Assembly (NCBI GenBank): GCA_964541025.1 | Contig: CAZIOW010000027.1 | Location: forward strand, 1-15,624 | DNA from: JAGDXO01 sp964541025 | Lineage (GTDB): Archaea; Thermoplasmatota; Thermoplasmata; Thermoplasmatales; GCA-001856825 | Reading direction: 5' to 3' | Length of the DNA stretch: 15,624 bases | In this document: in pieces, positions 13,749 through 15,624 of the stretch | Layout: each line of letters begins with the position of its first letter | How positions within the stretch are numbered: the stretch's first letter is position 1 | Position numbers and translations under genes: made by a program | The notes under the pieces: generated by a model | Seen by the model: the letters and a program-made list of their open reading frames with translations, nothing else | Databases searched by the model: none | Told to the model about the DNA's origin: nothing

Positions 13749-13759
13749 AATAATCATCT

Positions 13760-13825
13760 GATAGTTTAGGCTATCCTGTAATTTACGGTCACCTTTAACT
13801 TGACTAAAGTTTTTTATCACTAAAG
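13760..13825 (+). promoter_or_regulatory. DHA2 exporter promoter with repeats around the TATA box
   Basis: The TATA-like TTTTTATC (13811-13818) is centred 25 bases before ATG 13839, so the message is probably leaderless. It is flanked by direct repeats ACTAAAG at 13803-13809 and 13819-13825, and CCTTTA at 13792-13797 is an inverted copy of the TAAAGG at 13821-13826. A small inverted repeat, GATAG/CTATC (13760-13764, 13771-13775), lies further upstream. The repeats are short, but their placement suits a repressor or activator site. Confidence 0.4.
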
Positions 13826-13838
13826 GAATTCTGCGTTA

Positions 13839-15299
13839 ATGAATTCATTTGACTCCTCTCTTCAAAAGAGGAGAGAGAATATGATACTAGGAGTGGTAGT
13901 TATAGGAACACTAATGGCCTCTATAGATTCCACTATAGTTTTACTTGCGTTTCCAGCAATGACAACTGCCCTGCATTCAAATATTTCAACTATCATATGG
14001 GTCATATTAATTTATATGATTGTAGTTGCAGTATTTTCCACTCAATTTGGAAGGGTTGGGGATATATATGGAAGGGGGAAGATGTTCAATCTTGGTTTCA
14101 TTATTTTTACAATATCGTCTTTCCTTTGTGGAATTGCGCCTACAGACCTTACACTAATAGGTTTCAGAAGCATACAGGCTGTTGGAGGTGCACTTATTTC
14201 TTCCAACAGTAGTGCAATAATAGCTGACACCTTTGCAAGGAACAGAATTGGAAGAGCTTACGGTTACACTTCAATGAGCTGGAATATAGGTGCTCTTCTT
14301 GGGATCCTTCTAGGAGGCATTATAACAACATTCATTGGATATAGGTACATATTTTTCATCAACGTACCAATTGGAATAGTGGCAATAGTTCTTGGACTGA
14401 AATATGTCAAGGATTTCAATAAATCCAACGATACTGTTGACCTACCTGGAATGATATTGCTCGGAGTCTCTATTGCTCTTATATCGTATTCTGGAATCAA
14501 TTATGCTTCAAATGGAGTTTCATATGAAAACATATCACTCTTCTTATTTGGAATTATTACCGCTGCAATATTCGCGGTAATGGATAGGAAGGTTAAAATG
14601 CCCACCCTGAATTTTGAGATGTTCAAAAATAAAGTCTTCAGGAATTCTTTATTCGCAGCACTGTTCCAAGGCCTAGGCTTCATGGGAGTTACATTTCTTC
14701 TCATTATGTACCTTCAGGGGGTAAGGGGGTTTTCTCCATATCTTGCCTCTCTAATACTCTTTCCAGGATACATCGTGAGCGGAGTTCTAGCACCTTATAT
14801 GGGAAGATATTCTGATAAATTTGGTGCCAGACCGATAGCTACAATCGGCATTTTTTTCATGGTTATCGGTGTGATTTTCTATATCATATTTCTTACGGCC
14901 ACTGCGCCAATTTATTTCATAATCATTGGCACCATTATTACTGGTTTTGGAGGAGCGATGTTTTGGCCCTCCAATAACAGCGCAGTCATGGCAAATGTAA
15001 AGAGTGAGTTAAGAGGTGCAGCATCAGGTACTCTAAGATTATTGAGCAGTCTTGGACTCATTGGAAGCTTCATAATTGCATTTGTTGCTGCAGCCTCAGC
15101 TGTTCCCAGATATCTAGCATTTGAAATTTTTGCAGGAACTTCAAAAGTGATAGGAGGAATTGGTGCAGGCTTTGTCGCTGGAATGCATGCTGCATTTGTT
15201 GTCCTCGCCATGATGCTCATTATAGCTGGCTTATTTTCTTTCTCAAGGGGCAAGGAAAATAGGCATGAAGCATTTGGCAATACAATTCCAGGAAAATAA
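13839..15299 (+). CDS. DHA2-family (EmrB/QacA-type) MFS drug exporter
   Basis: A 486-residue carrier with the length and spacing of 14-helix DHA2 proton antiporters. Helix 1 has MASIDSTIVLLAFPAM at 26-41, the D1 motif (lDxTIVnvAlP). Motif A is GRVGDIYGRGKMF at 71-83. Motif B is FRSIQAVGGA at 109-118 with the conserved Arg110. Motif C, the antiporter motif, is GALLGILLGGIIT at 151-163, followed by GYRYIFFINVPIG, the typical W/Y-R-fxINvPig stretch. The second half includes MGRYSDKFGARP, a second motif A. It probably exports cationic or amphipathic toxic compounds in exchange for protons. There is no adjacent TetR or MarR regulator, unlike many bacterial cases. The ATG is the first in frame and sits 25 bases after a TATA-like box. 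Family assignment is secure; the drug range is unknown. Confidence 0.93.
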   Translation: MNSFDSSLQKRRENMILGVVVIGTLMASIDSTIVLLAFPAMTTALHSNISTIIWVILIYMIVVAVFSTQFGRVGDIYGRGKMFNLGFIIFTISSFLCGIAPTDLTLIGFRSIQAVGGALISSNSSAIIADTFARNRIGRAYGYTSMSWNIGALLGILLGGIITTFIGYRYIFFINVPIGIVAIVLGLKYVKDFNKSNDTVDLPGMILLGVSIALISYSGINYASNGVSYENISLFLFGIITAAIFAVMDRKVKMPTLNFEMFKNKVFRNSLFAALFQGLGFMGVTFLLIMYLQGVRGFSPYLASLILFPGYIVSGVLAPYMGRYSDKFGARPIATIGIFFMVIGVIFYIIFLTATAPIYFIIIGTIITGFGGAMFWPSNNSAVMANVKSELRGAASGTLRLLSSLGLIGSFIIAFVAAASAVPRYLAFEIFAGTSKVIGGIGAGFVAGMHAAFVVLAMMLIIAGLFSFSRGKENRHEAFGNTIPGK

Positions 15300-15624
15300 A
15301 AGATCGCAAATTATATCATATTTAAATAGAATTTCTTAAGAAAAATATTTTCATTAGAGGCTTCTCCAGTAGTATCATTTAATCAAAATCATCAGGACCT
15401 TTTAAAATTTAACGTTCTTTCCATTTTAAAATACCCTCATTGACATTTACAATGCTGCCATAATTTGATTCAAATTATATCTAAAACTGTCCCTTTGGGA
15501 TCCTATTAAAGTTTAAAGTGAATACTATTTCTCATCTTTCCGAAGCGCTTCTTTATAGCATATTGACAGGACGACAAAAGGAGTGCTGTTCCCTACCACT
15601 TAAATAAGATCGAAGAAAGTGGAT
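15300..15624. other. 325-base right-end stretch with no gene seen
   Basis: No ORF longer than about a dozen codons was found on either strand, and no tRNA-like sequence. TTTCTTAAGAAA (15332-15343) is a 12-base palindrome shortly after the exporter stop and may contribute to termination. GAAGCGCTTC (15542-15551) is a 10-base palindrome followed by a TTTATAG TATA-like element. CCACTT (15596-15601) and AAGTGG (15617-15622) are complementary arms around TTAAATAAG at the right edge. The latter features suggest a promoter for a gene beyond the window. Confidence 0.4.

Noticed and set aside
14912..15280. 122-codon open frame on the minus strand
   Set aside because: It lies antisense to the DHA2 exporter, in a low-complexity Ala/Pro/Ile composition produced by reading membrane-protein codons backwards.
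15480..15624. Possible tRNA or structured RNA at the right end
   Set aside because: There is no GGTTCGAATCC-like T-arm, no acceptor-stem pairing and no anticodon arm on either strand; only short palindromes are present.
1..15624. Mobile element, CRISPR array or prophage
   Set aside because: No transposase or integrase motifs, no regularly spaced direct repeats and no phage-like proteins were seen on either strand.

Overview
This 15.6 kb window is AT-rich and looks like the chromosome of a heterotrophic archaeon, most likely Thermoplasmatales (Thermoplasma/Ferroplasma/Cuniculiplasma-like). The evidence is a bacterio-opsin-activator (Bat) type regulator, TATA boxes about 25-30 bases before most start codons (implying leaderless mRNAs), a GGTG-type Shine-Dalgarno before internal operon genes, and the abundance of MFS carriers. 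The placement is inference: there is no rRNA or other marker gene here.

Layout. Bases 1-1714 (+) hold the 3' end of a homocitrate/isopropylmalate-synthase-like DRE-TIM aldolase, overlapping by 4 bases (ATGA) a class III CoA-transferase (CaiB/BaiF). Converging on them is a Bat-type regulator (1747-2397, -). A methyltransferase (2646-3395, +) and a sugar-porter-like MFS carrier (3510-4877, +) follow; the carrier's promoter has a perfect 7+7 inverted repeat touching the TATA box. Next, on the minus strand, come a two-domain carboxymuconolactone-decarboxylase-like protein (5077-5805) and a two-gene ABC exporter (ATPase 7033-7944, permease 5946-7055). Then come an MFS carrier (8099-9331, +), a 2,4-dienoyl-CoA-reductase-like SDR (9345-10190, -), a membrane protein resembling a degenerate YhfC-type intramembrane protease (10317-10997, -), a phosphate/organic-acid-type MFS carrier (11154-12461, +), a stretch with one convincing and one doubtful small ORF (12462-12972), an unrecognised beta-rich protein (12973-13701, +) and a DHA2-type 14-helix drug exporter (13839-15299, +). 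The last 325 bases hold no gene that I can see.

How the genes fit. Two themes recur: acyl-CoA chemistry (aldolase plus CoA-transferase, dienoyl-CoA reductase) and transport (four MFS carriers of different subfamilies plus one ABC exporter). Apart from the aldolase/CoA-transferase pair and the ABC pair, most genes appear to be single transcription units with their own promoter. I see no mobile element, CRISPR array, tRNA or rRNA, and no clearly new multi-gene system. The best leads are proteins of known folds with altered active sites (the CMD-like protein and the YhfC-like protein), an archaeal protein closely resembling mitochondrial dienoyl-CoA reductase, an unannotated 54-residue charged peptide, and several palindromic operator candidates placed precisely at TATA boxes.
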